Origin: Arthrobacter sp. 260
GTDB taxonomy: Bacteria; Actinomycetota; Actinomycetes; Actinomycetales; Micrococcaceae
Reading direction: 5' to 3'
Assembly (NCBI RefSeq): GCF_013116745.1
Contig: NZ_JABFOE010000002.1
Coordinates: 310,001 to 374,000, forward strand
DNA length: 64,000 nt
A program made the position numbers and the translations under genes. This document shows, in pieces, positions 26,263 to 36,021 of this stretch; the stretch's first letter is position 1; every line of letters starts with the position of its first letter. Under the pieces are notes generated by a model. It saw only the letters and a program-made list of their open reading frames with translations, was not told the origin of the DNA and did no database searches.

Positions 26263-26361
26263 GTGCAGGTTTCCCCAGGTTGTGGTGCCCGACGTCGTCG
26301 TCAGGCGGCGTGTCCATTGACGACACGCGGTCCGGGTCCCAGAACCCGGGGAAACCTGCAC
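26263..26361. repeat. Inverted-repeat element (MITE- or REP-like), about 99 bp
   Basis: The element is bounded by GTGCAGGTTTCCCC (26263-26276) and its exact reverse complement (26348-26361). The match continues inward imperfectly to about 28 bases per arm (24 of 28). The centre contains a GCGTGTC/GACACGC hairpin. It fills the gap between panD and the LysR gene. The right end of 18 bases recurs exactly at 2504-2521. No coding capacity or target-site duplication could be confirmed. Confidence 0.65.
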
Positions 26362-26395
26362 AGCCCGGACGCCCGGCATGCTCCACGAGGTGCTG

Positions 26396-27256
26396 TCAGG
26401 CGTCCGGAGCCTTCCGGAGGGCGCGGCCCATGATCGCTGACGTGAGCGCCGCGACCAACTCATGGTTCGCCAGCGGGTTGCTCAGCAGGGTGAAGTCAAC
26501 CGCGCCGACCGCTGGCAGGTTGAAGCGGTTGCTGACCTGGACCAGGTCCTCTGGGATGAGGGATTGCGGAAAGACGGCCAGGCCAATTCCGGCTCGCGCC
26601 GCGGCAAGGACCCCGTTGATCTCCCGGGTGTTGCAGGTGATCCGCCAGGTACGGCCGGCCTTTTCCAGGGCGTCTATGGTCATCTGGCGGGTGAGACTGG
26701 GGGACTGGTAGACGATCAGCGGCACAGGCGCGCCGTCCTCAAGGGTGGTCTTCCCGTGACCGGCCCAGACCAGCTGGTCGGTCTGCACCAGGGTCCCCTC
26801 TCCGGTGCCGCTCATGTACTTGATGAAGATCAGGTCCACCTGGCCAGCCCGCAGCCGGCGCAGCAGCAGGGGGCTCTGGGTGACAGTGAGCTCAAGGTTG
26901 ATCTGTGGATAGAGCTGGCGGAAGTGGCGGAGGATGCGGGGGAGCTGCGTGATTGCAAGATCATCGGCCACGCCAAATCTGAGCCGGCCCCGCATGGCCG
27001 AACCGGAAAAGTACGCCACTGCCTGTTCCTGCGCCGCGAGGATGGTCCGGGCGAAGCCGGCCATCGCATCCCCGTTGTCCGTCAGGCTGACGCCCCGGGT
27101 GTCACGCGAGATCAGCAGTCGCCCTGCGGCCTCCTCCAGCTTCCGGATGTGCTGGCTGACCGTGGGCTGGCTCAGGTTCAGCCGGCCCGCCGCACCGGTG
27201 AAACTCAGGGTTTCCGCAACGGCGAGGAACGTTCTGAGTTGAACCGGGTCATACAC
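26396..27256 (-). CDS. LysR family transcriptional regulator
   Basis: A 286-residue LysR-type regulator. The N-terminal winged helix-turn-helix (residues 1-60) reads LRTFLAVAETLSFTGAAGRL followed by NLSQPTVSQHIRKLEEAAG. The remainder is the two-lobed effector-binding domain, with RLRFGVADDLAITQLPRILR at its start. It is divergent from the MFS gene at 27372 with a 115-base AT-richer promoter region between, the usual arrangement for a LysR protein that controls its neighbour. The effector is unknown. Confidence 0.9.
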   Translation of the reverse strand: MYDPVQLRTFLAVAETLSFTGAAGRLNLSQPTVSQHIRKLEEAAGRLLISRDTRGVSLTDNGDAMAGFARTILAAQEQAVAYFSGSAMRGRLRFGVADDLAITQLPRILRHFRQLYPQINLELTVTQSPLLLRRLRAGQVDLIFIKYMSGTGEGTLVQTDQLVWAGHGKTTLEDGAPVPLIVYQSPSLTRQMTIDALEKAGRTWRITCNTREINGVLAAARAGIGLAVFPQSLIPEDLVQVSNRFNLPAVGAVDFTLLSNPLANHELVAALTSAIMGRALRKAPDA

Positions 27257-27371
27257 GTTTGAACCACCTATTACGTTTCCGAATACGAGTTATAGCCACC
27301 ATACGCTTTCATGATGATTCGGCGGTGCGTAGCGTGGAAGGAGTTCCCCACTCCCAGCACAGGAAGACACC
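27257..27371. promoter_or_regulatory. Divergent promoter region of the LysR/MFS pair
   Basis: The 115 bases between the divergent starts are clearly AT-richer than the flanks and contain a CTAT...ATAG interrupted dyad at about 27278-27294, a plausible LysR target. The site is suggested by position and symmetry only. Confidence 0.4.
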
Positions 27372-28751
27372 TTGGCACCCCCACCGCCCTCCGCCAGCCC
27401 GGCCGGAGACCCCACGCTCACCGCACCCATGCCCATCACCACTGCGCGGCCCGCATGGCGCGACACCTTCATCTCCCTCCGCATCCCCAACTTCCGCCGC
27501 TTCGCGATCTCCCACCTGATCGCAGTGATCGCGGTGTGGATGCAGCGCATCGCCCAGGACTGGATGGTGCTGGAACTCTCCGGGTCGGTCACCGCCGTCG
27601 GCATCACCGTGGCGCTGCAGTTCGCGCCGTTTCTCCTCCTCGGGCCCTACGGCGGCATCATCGCGGACCGCTACCCAAAGCGCATCCTCCTGATCATCAC
27701 CCAGAGCCTCGCGGCGCTGATGGCAGCCGTGATGGCCGTCCTCGCCCTGACCGGTCTGGTGGAGGTGTGGCATGTCTATATCATCGCGTTCACCCTGGGG
27801 CTGGTCACCGTGGTCGACGCTCCCGCCCGGCAGGTCTTCGTCAATGACCTGGTGGGGCCGGTGCACCTGCGCAACGCCATCAGCCTGAACTCCTCGATTT
27901 TCCAGGTGGGTGCCATGGTGGGCCCGGCGATCAGCGGTGTGCTGATCACTGCGATCGGCGGCGGGTGGGCATTCGCGGTGAACGCCGTCGCGTGCCTGTA
28001 CACGGTCATCACCCTCGCGCTGCTGCGGACCGATCAGCTGTCGGTGGCCGTGCGGGCACCCCGGGCGAAAGGGCAACTCCGCGAAGGTGCCCGGTACGTG
28101 ATGCGAAAGCCCGCGATCTTCTGGTGCATGCTCACCGGGGCCTTCGTCTCGGTGTTCGCCATGAGTACGCCGGTGCTGATGGCGGCGTTCGCCGACACCG
28201 TCTTCGACTCCGGCGCGCAGGGTTACGGATTCCTCAACACGGCGCTGGCCACCGGGTCGCTGGTCGGTGCGCTTGCCTCCACCCGACGGACCACCCTGAG
28301 GCTGAGGGGCGTACTCGGTGGTGCCGCCGCGTTTGGTGGGTTCATGGCCCTTGGCGCGGTTGCCCCGAACCAGGCGGTCTTCGCGATCCTGATGTTCTTT
28401 GCCGGGATCGGCTGCCTCTGGTTCATCACCGGCGCTAATCAGCTGGTGCAGATCTCGTCCAACCTCGCGATCCGGGGCCGGGTCATGGCCCTGTACATGA
28501 TGGTGCTGATCGGTGGGCAGGCCATCGGCGGTCCGATGATCGGCTGGCTGGCCGAGAACATCGGTGCGCCCACCACGGTGCTGATTGCCGGTGGGGTGCC
28601 CTTGCTAGCGTCGGGAGTGATCGCCGTCGTCCTCGCCCGGAAGGGACAACTGACCCTGCGGTTCCGCTACACCCACGCACCGGATCGCCGACGTCGGCTG
28701 GTGGCGATCGTCCCGAAGGACCCCGCCGCGAAGCGCCACGCGATTGTCTGA
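27372..28751 (+). CDS. MFS transporter, DHA3/MFS_3 type (EntS-like)
   Basis: A 459-residue transporter with about twelve helices beginning at residue 45; the conserved WMQRIAQDWMVLELSGS and GGIIADRYPKR loop, then DAPARQVFVNDLVG, are typical of the DHA3 group that includes EntS and macrolide exporters. The TTG start at 27372 has AGGAAG upstream; an internal ATG at 27429 (MPITTARPAWRD) would remove a proline-rich tail and cannot be excluded. Divergent from the LysR gene and probably controlled by it. The exported compound is unknown. Confidence 0.87.
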   Translation: MAPPPPSASPAGDPTLTAPMPITTARPAWRDTFISLRIPNFRRFAISHLIAVIAVWMQRIAQDWMVLELSGSVTAVGITVALQFAPFLLLGPYGGIIADRYPKRILLIITQSLAALMAAVMAVLALTGLVEVWHVYIIAFTLGLVTVVDAPARQVFVNDLVGPVHLRNAISLNSSIFQVGAMVGPAISGVLITAIGGGWAFAVNAVACLYTVITLALLRTDQLSVAVRAPRAKGQLREGARYVMRKPAIFWCMLTGAFVSVFAMSTPVLMAAFADTVFDSGAQGYGFLNTALATGSLVGALASTRRTTLRLRGVLGGAAAFGGFMALGAVAPNQAVFAILMFFAGIGCLWFITGANQLVQISSNLAIRGRVMALYMMVLIGGQAIGGPMIGWLAENIGAPTTVLIAGGVPLLASGVIAVVLARKGQLTLRFRYTHAPDRRRRLVAIVPKDPAAKRHAIV

Positions 28752-28789
28752 CCAGGGACCCGGCCGGGGCGTGGCAGGGATAATGCACT

Positions 28790-29128
28790 ATGACACTTGC
28801 CCTGGTCGTGGTCCTTTTCGTCTTCGCTGCGCTCGCTGAAATCGGCGGCGCCTGGCTGGTCTGGCAGAGCATCCGTGAGGGCAAGCCCTGGTGGTGGGCG
28901 GGCCTCGGAGTGATGGCGCTCGCCGCCTACGGGTTCATAGCAACCCTGCAACCGGACGCGAACTTCGGGAGGATTCTCGCAGCCTACGGAGGGGTCTTCG
29001 TCGCTGGCTCACTCGCCTGGGGAGTGGTTTTCGACGGATTCCGGCCCGACCGCTGGGATCTCGCCGGGTCGGCGCTCTGCCTGGTGGGAGTGGCGGTCAT
29101 CATGTTCGCACCGCGACCAGTGGTGTGA
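28790..29128 (+). CDS. YnfA family (UPF0060) membrane protein
   Basis: A 112-residue protein with four helices, matching the YnfA/UPF0060 family: it opens with a helix containing [23 protein letters not shown] and ends with [17 protein letters not shown]. YnfA proteins are related in fold to small multidrug resistance exporters, but function differs between species. It follows the MFS gene by 38 bases on the same strand and may be cotranscribed. Confidence 0.9.
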   Translation: MTLALVVVLFVFAALAEIGGAWLVWQSIREGKPWWWAGLGVMALAAYGFIATLQPDANFGRILAAYGGVFVAGSLAWGVVFDGFRPDRWDLAGSALCLVGVAVIMFAPRPVV

Positions 29129-29167
29129 AACGAGAACCCCGGAACGCTATGGCGCTCCGCAGAAAAG

Positions 29168-29241
29168 TGGAGCGGGCGACGGGAATCGAACCCGCGTATC
29201 GAGCTTGGGAAGCTAGCGCTCTACCATTGAGCTACGCCCGC
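29168..29241 (-). tRNA. tRNA-Gly (anticodon CCC)
   Basis: On the minus strand a 74-base cloverleaf runs from a GCGGGCG acceptor strand to CGCCCGC, a discriminator base and an encoded CCA. The D-arm GCTC...GAGC, the T-arm with TTCGATT and the anticodon loop TTCCCAA are intact. The anticodon is CCC, reading GGG codons. One mismatch is present in the anticodon stem. Confidence 0.95.
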
Positions 29242-29419
29242 CTGGAGATCAGCCCACACTGCGGCTTGGATCCCGGCAAAAACAACGAGATTCAGCCTAC
29301 CCCAACCTCACCGTTGCGAAAACACCGGGCTTGGGAAGGCAGTGTCCAGTCCAGCGGCCAACCACCGGGCCGAGGTGGCCCCCGGCCCCGGGTGCCCACC
29401 GGGTGAGTACCCTAAGACC

Positions 29420-30274
29420 ATGAGCGTCGAGAAGAACACCCGGGACATCGAAGCGGGAATCGAAAAGGATTTCACAGCGAAGATGAGCTACGGCTCGTAC
29501 CTGTCGTTGGACGAGCTGCTGTCCGCCCAGCACCCGGTGAGCCGTCCGGAGCACCACGATGAAATGCTGTTCATCATCCAGCACCAGACGTCGGAGCTGT
29601 GGCTGAAGCTGGTCCTCCATGAGCTGCGCGCGGTCCGGGCGAAACTGCAGGCCGATGACCTGCGGTCAGCGATGAAGGGCATCGCGCGCATCAAACACAT
29701 TCAGCGCTCCCTCACCGAGCAGTGGTCGGTCCTGGCCACCCTCACCCCTTCCGAATACGCAGAATTCAGGGGAGACCTCGGGTCGTCCAGCGGATTCCAG
29801 TCCTACCAGTACCGGGCGGTCGAGTTCCTGCTCGGCAACAAGAACTCAGGCATGCTGGAGGTCTTCTCCAATGACCCGGCAGCCCGGGACCTGCTGTCGG
29901 AGCTCCTGAACCAGACGAGTATCTACGACGAGTTCATCAGGTTGCTCTCCCGCCGGGGCCATGCCATTCCTACAGAGCTGCTCGACCGGGATGTCAGGAC
30001 CGCCCATGTCTTCAACCCGGAGCTGGTGCAGGTCTACAAGGCGGTCTACGAGAACGCCGCCGAGCACTGGGACCTGTACGAGGCGTGTGAGGAGCTGGTG
30101 GATCTGGAGGACAACTTCCAACTCTGGCGGTTCCGGCACCTGAAGACCGTTGAACGGACCATCGGCTTCAAGCGCGGCACCGGCGGCTCATCGGGGGTCG
30201 GTTTCCTGCAGAAGGCACTTGAGCTCACGTTCTTCCCCGAGCTGTATGCGGTGCGCACCGAGATTGGCCGGTAA
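29420..30274 (+). CDS. kynA: Tryptophan 2,3-dioxygenase
   Basis: A 284-residue heme enzyme that opens the indole ring of tryptophan to N-formylkynurenine. Diagnostic stretches are [13 protein letters not shown] near residue 50 and [22 protein letters not shown] near 240-262, which binds substrate. ATG 29420 gives the normal family length; the frame is open upstream without homology. No kynureninase or formamidase gene is beside it. The dcd gene starts 33 bases downstream. Confidence 0.95.
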   Translation: MSVEKNTRDIEAGIEKDFTAKMSYGSYLSLDELLSAQHPVSRPEHHDEMLFIIQHQTSELWLKLVLHELRAVRAKLQADDLRSAMKGIARIKHIQRSLTEQWSVLATLTPSEYAEFRGDLGSSSGFQSYQYRAVEFLLGNKNSGMLEVFSNDPAARDLLSELLNQTSIYDEFIRLLSRRGHAIPTELLDRDVRTAHVFNPELVQVYKAVYENAAEHWDLYEACEELVDLEDNFQLWRFRHLKTVERTIGFKRGTGGSSGVGFLQKALELTFFPELYAVRTEIGR

Positions 30275-30307
30275 CGGCGACCCCAGTGACTACGGTATTT
30301 TTGAACC

Positions 30308-30883
30308 GTGCTGATCTCTGACCGCGACATCCGAACCGAAATTGACCGCCAACGCATTGTGCTCGATCCCTACGATGAGGCGATGGTCCAGCCCTCCAGC
30401 GTGGACGTCCGGATTGACCGCTACTTCAGGTTGTTCGACAACCACAAGTACGCGCATATCGACCCGGCCGAGGACCAGCCCGAGCTGACCCGTCTGGTGG
30501 AAGTGGACGCGGATGAACCGTTCATTCTGCACCCGGGCGAGTTTGTGCTCGGGTCGACCTACGAGACAGTGACGCTACCGGATGACATCGCTGCCCGGCT
30601 GGAGGGCAAGTCCTCGCTCGGACGCCTGGGCCTGCTGACGCACTCCACCGCCGGCTTCATCGATCCGGGATTCTCCGGTCACGTGACCCTCGAGCTGTCC
30701 AACATGGCCACCCTGCCCATCAAGCTGTGGCCGGGGTCGAAGATCGGGCAGCTCTGCTTCTTCCGGTTGACCTCCCCGTCGGAACACCCCTACGGGTCCG
30801 GCCCGTACGGGAACAGGTATCAGGGACAGCGCGGCCCGACGGCGTCGCGCAGCCACCAGAACTTCCACCGCACAGCTATCTGA
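30308..30883 (+). CDS. dcd: dCTP deaminase, probably bifunctional (dCTP to dUMP)
   Basis: A 191-residue Dcd protein. The core [35 protein letters not shown] contains the catalytic Glu of the ELSN block, and the C-terminal lid is [16 protein letters not shown]. It closely resembles the mycobacterial enzyme, which both deaminates dCTP and hydrolyses the dUTP product to dUMP; that double activity is inferred. The start is GTG. It feeds thymidylate synthesis. Confidence 0.93.
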   Translation: MLISDRDIRTEIDRQRIVLDPYDEAMVQPSSVDVRIDRYFRLFDNHKYAHIDPAEDQPELTRLVEVDADEPFILHPGEFVLGSTYETVTLPDDIAARLEGKSSLGRLGLLTHSTAGFIDPGFSGHVTLELSNMATLPIKLWPGSKIGQLCFFRLTSPSEHPYGSGPYGNRYQGQRGPTASRSHQNFHRTAI

Positions 30884-30886
30884 GTC

Positions 30887-32299
30887 CTAGTAGGACGGTA
30901 CGACGGCGGGAGCCACCTGTGCGGGCGGCTTCACCGGGAGCAACACGAGGAGCCCGGCGAGCAGCACCACCAGAATGCCGATGATCCCGTACCGCTGCTC
31001 ACCGAAGATGGTGATGGACGCGGCGAAGAGGGCCGGGGCGAGGAAGCTGACCGCCCGGCCGGTGGTGGCGTAAAGGCCAAATAGCTCACCCTCTTCTCCC
31101 ACGGGCGCCAACCGGGCCAGGTAGGCGCGGGAGGAGGCCTGCGCCGGACCGACGAATAGGGTGAGCATCAGACCGAACACCCAGAACGTCACGTCGCCGG
31201 TCCAGGTGAAGCCCAGCACCTCGTGGGTGCCCGGGCCGAGGATCAGGACAGCAGAGCCTGCGATCAGCAGGCCAACCAAGGCGACGATGATGACCCGTTT
31301 CGGTCCCACCCGGTCGTCGAGGAAGCCGCCGATGATTGCGCCGACCGCGGCGATCAGGTTGCCGGCGATGGCGAAGACAATCACCTCGCTCAGGGTGAAC
31401 CCGAAGGTGCCCGCCGCGATGATGCCGCCGAACGTGAACACCGCCGCCAGACCGTCACGGAAGATGGCACTGGCCAGCAGGAAGAAGATGGTGTGCGGGC
31501 TGGTCCTGTAGATCGCCTTGACCCGACGGAACAGCAGGCCATAGGACGCGAGGAAGCCCAGCTGGGCGGCCTTGTCCCGGCGCGGGACTTCGGGCACCGC
31601 GAACATCACCGGCACGGCGAACGCCAGGAACCACAGGGCCGAGAACACCGCGACCAACCGGATATTCAGGCTGTCCGTGGTGTCCGAGCCGAACCAGGTG
31701 AACGCCGGCTCCACAAACGCGACCAGCACCAGCACCAGCGCGACAATTCCGCCGACATAGCCCATTGCCCACCCGAACCCGCTGATCCGCCCGATGCTGC
31801 GTGGGGTCGAGATCTGGGTCAGCATCGCGTTGTAGTTCACGCCCGCGAACTCGAAGAAGATGTTGGCCAGTGCGATCAGGGCGACGCCAAGGAGCAGAAA
31901 CTCGGGCTCGGGGAAGACGAAGAAGCAGAGGCCGGTGAGCAGCGCCACCAGGAGGCTGTTCACCCCGAGCCAGAGCTTCCGACGTCCGCCGTTGTCGGAT
32001 CGTTGGCCGGTCACGGGCGCGAGCAAAGCGATCATGGCCCCGGCAATCGCGAGGCCCCAGCCGAGCACCACCGAGGCCCGGGCTTCGCCGCCGAAGGCGT
32101 CACTGGTGAGGTACACGGTGAAGACGAAGGTGGTCATGACCGCGTTGAATGCGGCCGATCCCCAATCCCAGGACGCCCACGCGAGTACCGGCCGCGACAG
32201 TAGCCTGCCCGCGCCGCTCGCCTGACCCGGAACGGTGTCCTCCGTCCGGGCGCTGGAGGAGGGCTGGGACGCTGCCGGCTGGGGGGAATCCACGCTCAT
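30887..32299 (-). CDS. UMF1-type MFS transporter
   Basis: A 470-residue membrane protein of the UMF1 (unknown major facilitator, Atg22-like) group when started at ATG 32299 (MSVDSPQPAASQ); the open frame to 32398 is not supported. The N-terminal 40 residues are Ser/Pro-rich, and the first conserved block is VLAWASWDWGSAAFNAVMTTFVF, typical for UMF1. About twelve helices follow. It is convergent with dcd with only 3 bases between stops. Substrate unknown; some relatives export amino acids or peptides. Confidence 0.85.
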   Translation of the reverse strand: MSVDSPQPAASQPSSSARTEDTVPGQASGAGRLLSRPVLAWASWDWGSAAFNAVMTTFVFTVYLTSDAFGGEARASVVLGWGLAIAGAMIALLAPVTGQRSDNGGRRKLWLGVNSLLVALLTGLCFFVFPEPEFLLLGVALIALANIFFEFAGVNYNAMLTQISTPRSIGRISGFGWAMGYVGGIVALVLVLVAFVEPAFTWFGSDTTDSLNIRLVAVFSALWFLAFAVPVMFAVPEVPRRDKAAQLGFLASYGLLFRRVKAIYRTSPHTIFFLLASAIFRDGLAAVFTFGGIIAAGTFGFTLSEVIVFAIAGNLIAAVGAIIGGFLDDRVGPKRVIIVALVGLLIAGSAVLILGPGTHEVLGFTWTGDVTFWVFGLMLTLFVGPAQASSRAYLARLAPVGEEGELFGLYATTGRAVSFLAPALFAASITIFGEQRYGIIGILVVLLAGLLVLLPVKPPAQVAPAVVPSY

Positions 32300-32521
32300 A
32301 GGGTGAATGTTATCCCGCGCTGGTACCTCAGCAGGTGAAGCGAAAACCGGTGATGTCGTAAACGTCTTACAGCACCGGTGTATTCCTGTAGCCGCCAATT
32401 CCCTGCCGACGGCGTAACCCGGCGGGAGGCACTGTATTCCACAGGTAGAATAGATCGAAGCCCCTGACCGTCCGTGCTGTCAACAGCTGACCGTCTCACA
32501 CTGAGAGATCAGGAGATCATC

Positions 32522-35500
32522 GTGCTAATCGTGCTCATCGCGTTGTTCGCGGTAGCCCTTGTCGCGCCCCTGATCTTCCGCCGGCTCGGCCGCTCGGCCT
32601 TCTACGTGCTGGCCGCCGTTCCCGCAGTGGCGTTCGTCTGGCTCGTCATTACCTTTGGCCAGTACACGGGAGAGGGGCAGAACCTCCTCGAAGGCCAGCC
32701 CAACGCCCCGCCGTCGATCATCATCCGGTGGATCCCCAGCCTGACCCTGGAACTGGCGTTCCGGATGGACACGCTGGCCGCAGTGCTGTCCCTCCTCATC
32801 CTCGGCATCGGTGCCCTGGTCCTGTTCTATTGCGCACGGTACTTCAAGCAGAACGACCCCAACCTGGGCCCGTTCGGCGCGCAGCTCCTCGCGTTCGCCG
32901 GTGCCATGTTCGGGCTGGTCACCGCCGACGACATGATCCTGCTGTTCATCTTCTGGGAACTGACCACGGTCCTGTCCTACCTGCTGATCGGCTACTCGCG
33001 GCACCGCCTCGCGGCGCGTCGCGCCGCCCTGCAAGCCCTGATCGTTACCACCCTCGGCGGCCTCACGATGCTGGTCGGCATGATCATGCTCGGTCAGACT
33101 GCTGGCACCTATCGCATCTCGGACATTATGGCCCAGTCCGAATCGCTCCTGTCCAACGGACTGGTCATCGACGTAGCGATCGGACTGATCCTCGTCGGAG
33201 CGATCACCAAGTCGGCGCTGATCCCCTTCCACTTCTGGCTCCCTGGCGCCATGGCCGCACCCACCCCGGTGAGTGCCTACCTGCACGCGGCAGCAATGGT
33301 CAAGGCCGGCATCTACCTGGTGGCGCGGTTCGCTCCAGGGTTCTCCGACGCTGCCTCCTGGACGCCGATGATCATGGTTCTCGGGCTGGCCACCATGCTG
33401 ATCGGCGGATGGCGCGCGCTGCGCCAGCATGACCTGAAGCTGATCCTCGCGTACGGCACCGTCAGTCAGCTCGGGTTCCTCACCATGGTGGTGGGCCTGG
33501 GCGGTCCGGGTGGAGCCCTCGCCGGACTGGGACTCCTGGTGGCCCACGGGCTGTTCAAAGCCACCCTGTTCCTGGTGGTCGGGATCATCGACCACCAAGC
33601 GGGTACCCGTGATATCCGCAAGCTGGCCGGAATCCGCAAAACAGCTCCGGCTCTGGCTGTCGTCGCTACCATCGCCGCTGCCTCCATGGCAGGCATTCCA
33701 CCGCTCCTGGGATTCGTGGCCAAGGAATCCGTTTTCGAAACCTTCGTTCACCGGGCCGAAGTGGACCCGACACCTGTCGGAGCCATCCTGCTCGTCGGTA
33801 TCGTGGTCGGGTCGGCCCTGACCTTCGCCTACAGCGCCCGGTTCGTCTGGGGCGGGTTCGCCTGCAAAGGCAAGGAGGCCACCCCATTCACCCGGGTGGA
33901 GAAGTCCTTCCTGTTTGCTCCAGCACTTCTGGCCGCCCTCACGGTGGTGCTCGGATTCTGGCCCACGCCGTTGGATTCAGTCATCCAGCCCTATGTGACG
34001 CTGTTTGAGGCCGACGGCGAGGAAAGCTACCTCGCCCTCTGGCACGGCTTCACCCCAGCCCTCGCATTGTCCGCAGTGACCATCGCTGTCGGAGTGCTCC
34101 TGTTCTGGTTCCGGGTCCAGGTGGAGCGGGCGCAGTCCAAAGTGCCCGCACTGATCGACTCCGAACGCGGCTACAAGTACACCATCGGCACCCTCGACGA
34201 CGTCGCCGTCTGGATCACCGGTCGCACCCAGCGCGGTTCGCTGGCGTTCTACCTCTTCGTCATCCTGACGATGGCCATCCTGACGCCGCTATCAGCGATC
34301 ATTTTCTTCGACGCACCAGTGCCCGATCGGTGGCACTATGCTGATTCGCCAGCGCAGCTGGTGGCAGGCATTGTCATTATCCTGGGCGCCCTCGCCGCGA
34401 TTCGTGCCAACAAGCGGTTCATGGCGGTGTTGATGGTTGGAGTCACCGGGTACGGGATGGCCCTGATCTTCGCCTTGCAGGGCGCCCCTGATCTCGCCCT
34501 GACACAGATGCTGGTGGAGACAATTGTCCTGGTCGCGTTCGTGCTGGCACTGCGCTCCCTGCCGGCCCGTTTGTGGCAGAAAACGCCAGGACAGTTCCGC
34601 CTCCTAAGGGCGGTACTCGGCATTTCCTTTGGACTGGTGATGGCTTTCATCGCCATGTCCTCGATGGCCTCCCGCATCGCCACTCCGGTGTCGTTGGAGT
34701 ACCCGGGCCTGGCTTACGAGGGCGGCGGTGGCGAGAACATCGTCAACGTCACCCTGGTGGACATCAGGGCTTGGGACACATACGGGGAAATTTCGGTCCT
34801 TGCGATCGCCGCCACCGGTATCGCGAGCCTGATCTTCATTCGGGGGCGCGGCGACAAGCGGAAACGAGCCGAAGGCGTCCGTTCCGGTTCTGTAGACCGC
34901 GGGCAGGAACCCATCTCCGAGTTCGGGCGCGAAGCGGCAGCGCTGGACCTGGCCAAGAAGTTCTCTTCGGTGTCCCGTGATGCCTGGCTGGTTGCGGGCC
35001 GGACGCTTGCTCCTGAACGTCGCTCAATCATCTTCGAGGTGATCACCCGGCTGCTCTTCCACTCGATCATCATCTTCTCTGTCTATCTGCTGCTCGCTGG
35101 TCACAACCTGCCGGGCGGGGGATTCGCCGGGGGCTTGATGGCGGGGCTCGCCCTGACGGTCCGCTACCTCGCTGGCGGGCGCTTTGAACTGGCGGAGGCC
35201 AGCCCGGTCAGCGCCGGTTTTCTCCTGGGGTCGGGTATGGCGACCACCTCCCTCAGCGCATTGGTTCCGCTACTGCTGGGCGGCCAGATCCTCCAGACCG
35301 CCATCATCGAGTTCTGGATGCCGGTCTTTGGCGACGTCAAGTTTGTCACCTCGACGATTTTCGATATCGGCGTCTACCTGGTGGTGGTGGGTCTGGTCCT
35401 CGACGTGCTGCGGAGCCTGGGCTCTGAAATCGACGAGCGAAGCGAGGGTGGCGCCGGCTCCGGTGAGCTCGACGACATGCAGACACAGCAGCGCCAACAC

Positions 35501-35530
35501 ACCGAGTCCGGCGAAGGAGTGGCCCGATGA
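32522..35530 (+). CDS. mrpA: Na+/H+ antiporter subunit A fused to B (MrpAB)
   Basis: A 1002-residue subunit starting at GTG 32522, chosen because AGGAG lies 6 bases upstream; an upstream GTG at 32474 is possible. Residues about 60-450 form the NuoL/NuoN-like proton channel (FWELTTVLSYLLIGYSRHRLAARR, PFHFWLPGAMAAPTPVSAYLHAAAMVKAGIYL). A C-terminal MnhB-type domain (FHSIIIFSVYLLLAGHNLPGGGFAGGLMAGLALTVRYLAGG, about residues 830-960) shows that MrpB is fused to MrpA, as usual in actinobacteria. First gene of the operon; the others follow with ATGA overlaps. Confidence 0.95.
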   Translation: MLIVLIALFAVALVAPLIFRRLGRSAFYVLAAVPAVAFVWLVITFGQYTGEGQNLLEGQPNAPPSIIIRWIPSLTLELAFRMDTLAAVLSLLILGIGALVLFYCARYFKQNDPNLGPFGAQLLAFAGAMFGLVTADDMILLFIFWELTTVLSYLLIGYSRHRLAARRAALQALIVTTLGGLTMLVGMIMLGQTAGTYRISDIMAQSESLLSNGLVIDVAIGLILVGAITKSALIPFHFWLPGAMAAPTPVSAYLHAAAMVKAGIYLVARFAPGFSDAASWTPMIMVLGLATMLIGGWRALRQHDLKLILAYGTVSQLGFLTMVVGLGGPGGALAGLGLLVAHGLFKATLFLVVGIIDHQAGTRDIRKLAGIRKTAPALAVVATIAAASMAGIPPLLGFVAKESVFETFVHRAEVDPTPVGAILLVGIVVGSALTFAYSARFVWGGFACKGKEATPFTRVEKSFLFAPALLAALTVVLGFWPTPLDSVIQPYVTLFEADGEESYLALWHGFTPALALSAVTIAVGVLLFWFRVQVERAQSKVPALIDSERGYKYTIGTLDDVAVWITGRTQRGSLAFYLFVILTMAILTPLSAIIFFDAPVPDRWHYADSPAQLVAGIVIILGALAAIRANKRFMAVLMVGVTGYGMALIFALQGAPDLALTQMLVETIVLVAFVLALRSLPARLWQKTPGQFRLLRAVLGISFGLVMAFIAMSSMASRIATPVSLEYPGLAYEGGGGENIVNVTLVDIRAWDTYGEISVLAIAATGIASLIFIRGRGDKRKRAEGVRSGSVDRGQEPISEFGREAAALDLAKKFSSVSRDAWLVAGRTLAPERRSIIFEVITRLLFHSIIIFSVYLLLAGHNLPGGGFAGGLMAGLALTVRYLAGGRFELAEASPVSAGFLLGSGMATTSLSALVPLLLGGQILQTAIIEFWMPVFGDVKFVTSTIFDIGVYLVVVGLVLDVLRSLGSEIDERSEGGAGSGELDDMQTQQRQHTESGEGVAR

Positions 35531-36021
35531 GCGTCAATATCACCCTGCTGGTGGTCATGGCGGCCCTCTTTGCAGCAGGCATCTATTTGCTGCTGGAACG
35601 CAGTCTGACCCGGGTCCTCCTGGGACTGATCCTGCTGGCCAACGGTGCGAACATCCTGCTCCTCTCGACGGGTGGGCGCGCCGGCGAAGCACCGCTGTAC
35701 TCGGAGGAGATCCCTGCTGACGCCTATTCGGATCCGCTGCCCCAGGCGCTGATCCTCACCGCCATCGTGATTTCCTTCGCCGTGACAGCCTTCATGCTGG
35801 GCATCATCTACCGGTCCTGGGTACTGGGTAGACGCGACGAGGTCCAGGACGACATGGAAGACCGCAGGGTGGCGAGCCAGAGCAGCTTCGATGCCGAAGA
35901 CGACGCCGACGTGCCCGAAGAGACCACAGAGTTCACCCCCCTCGAGGAAGCCGAGGAAGCACCCGGATCCCAGAACGCTGGGGTCCTCGATCTCTCCGCC
36001 GACCCGAAGGAGCCACGGTGA
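35527..36021 (+). CDS. mrpC: Na+/H+ antiporter subunit C
   Basis: A 164-residue NuoK-like subunit. Three helices occupy the first 105 residues with the conserved LLERSLTRVLLGLILLANGANILLL and DPLPQALILTAIVISFAVTAFML stretches. A strongly acidic 55-residue tail follows, making it longer than the usual 110-residue MrpC. Overlaps both neighbours by 4 bases. Part of the multisubunit monovalent cation/proton antiporter used in pH and sodium homeostasis. Confidence 0.95.
   Translation: MSVNITLLVVMAALFAAGIYLLLERSLTRVLLGLILLANGANILLLSTGGRAGEAPLYSEEIPADAYSDPLPQALILTAIVISFAVTAFMLGIIYRSWVLGRRDEVQDDMEDRRVASQSSFDAEDDADVPEETTEFTPLEEAEEAPGSQNAGVLDLSADPKEPR

Noticed and set aside
26183-26386. N-terminal extension of panD through the repeat element
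   Set aside because: PanD homology begins at MNRTMFKSK (26182); the upstream frame only reads through the inverted-repeat element and gives no family match.
29168-29241. Integration site or genomic island at the tRNA-Gly
   Set aside because: No integrase, no duplicated tRNA 3' end and no composition shift were seen on either side.
31223-32203. 326-codon plus-strand open frame opposite the UMF1 transporter
   Set aside because: Antisense to a clear twelve-helix transporter; highly charged repetitive composition typical of shadow frames.
32525-33751. 408-codon minus-strand open frame opposite mrpA
   Set aside because: Antisense shadow of the antiporter channel domain, rich in Gln/Gly/Asp/His, no domain.
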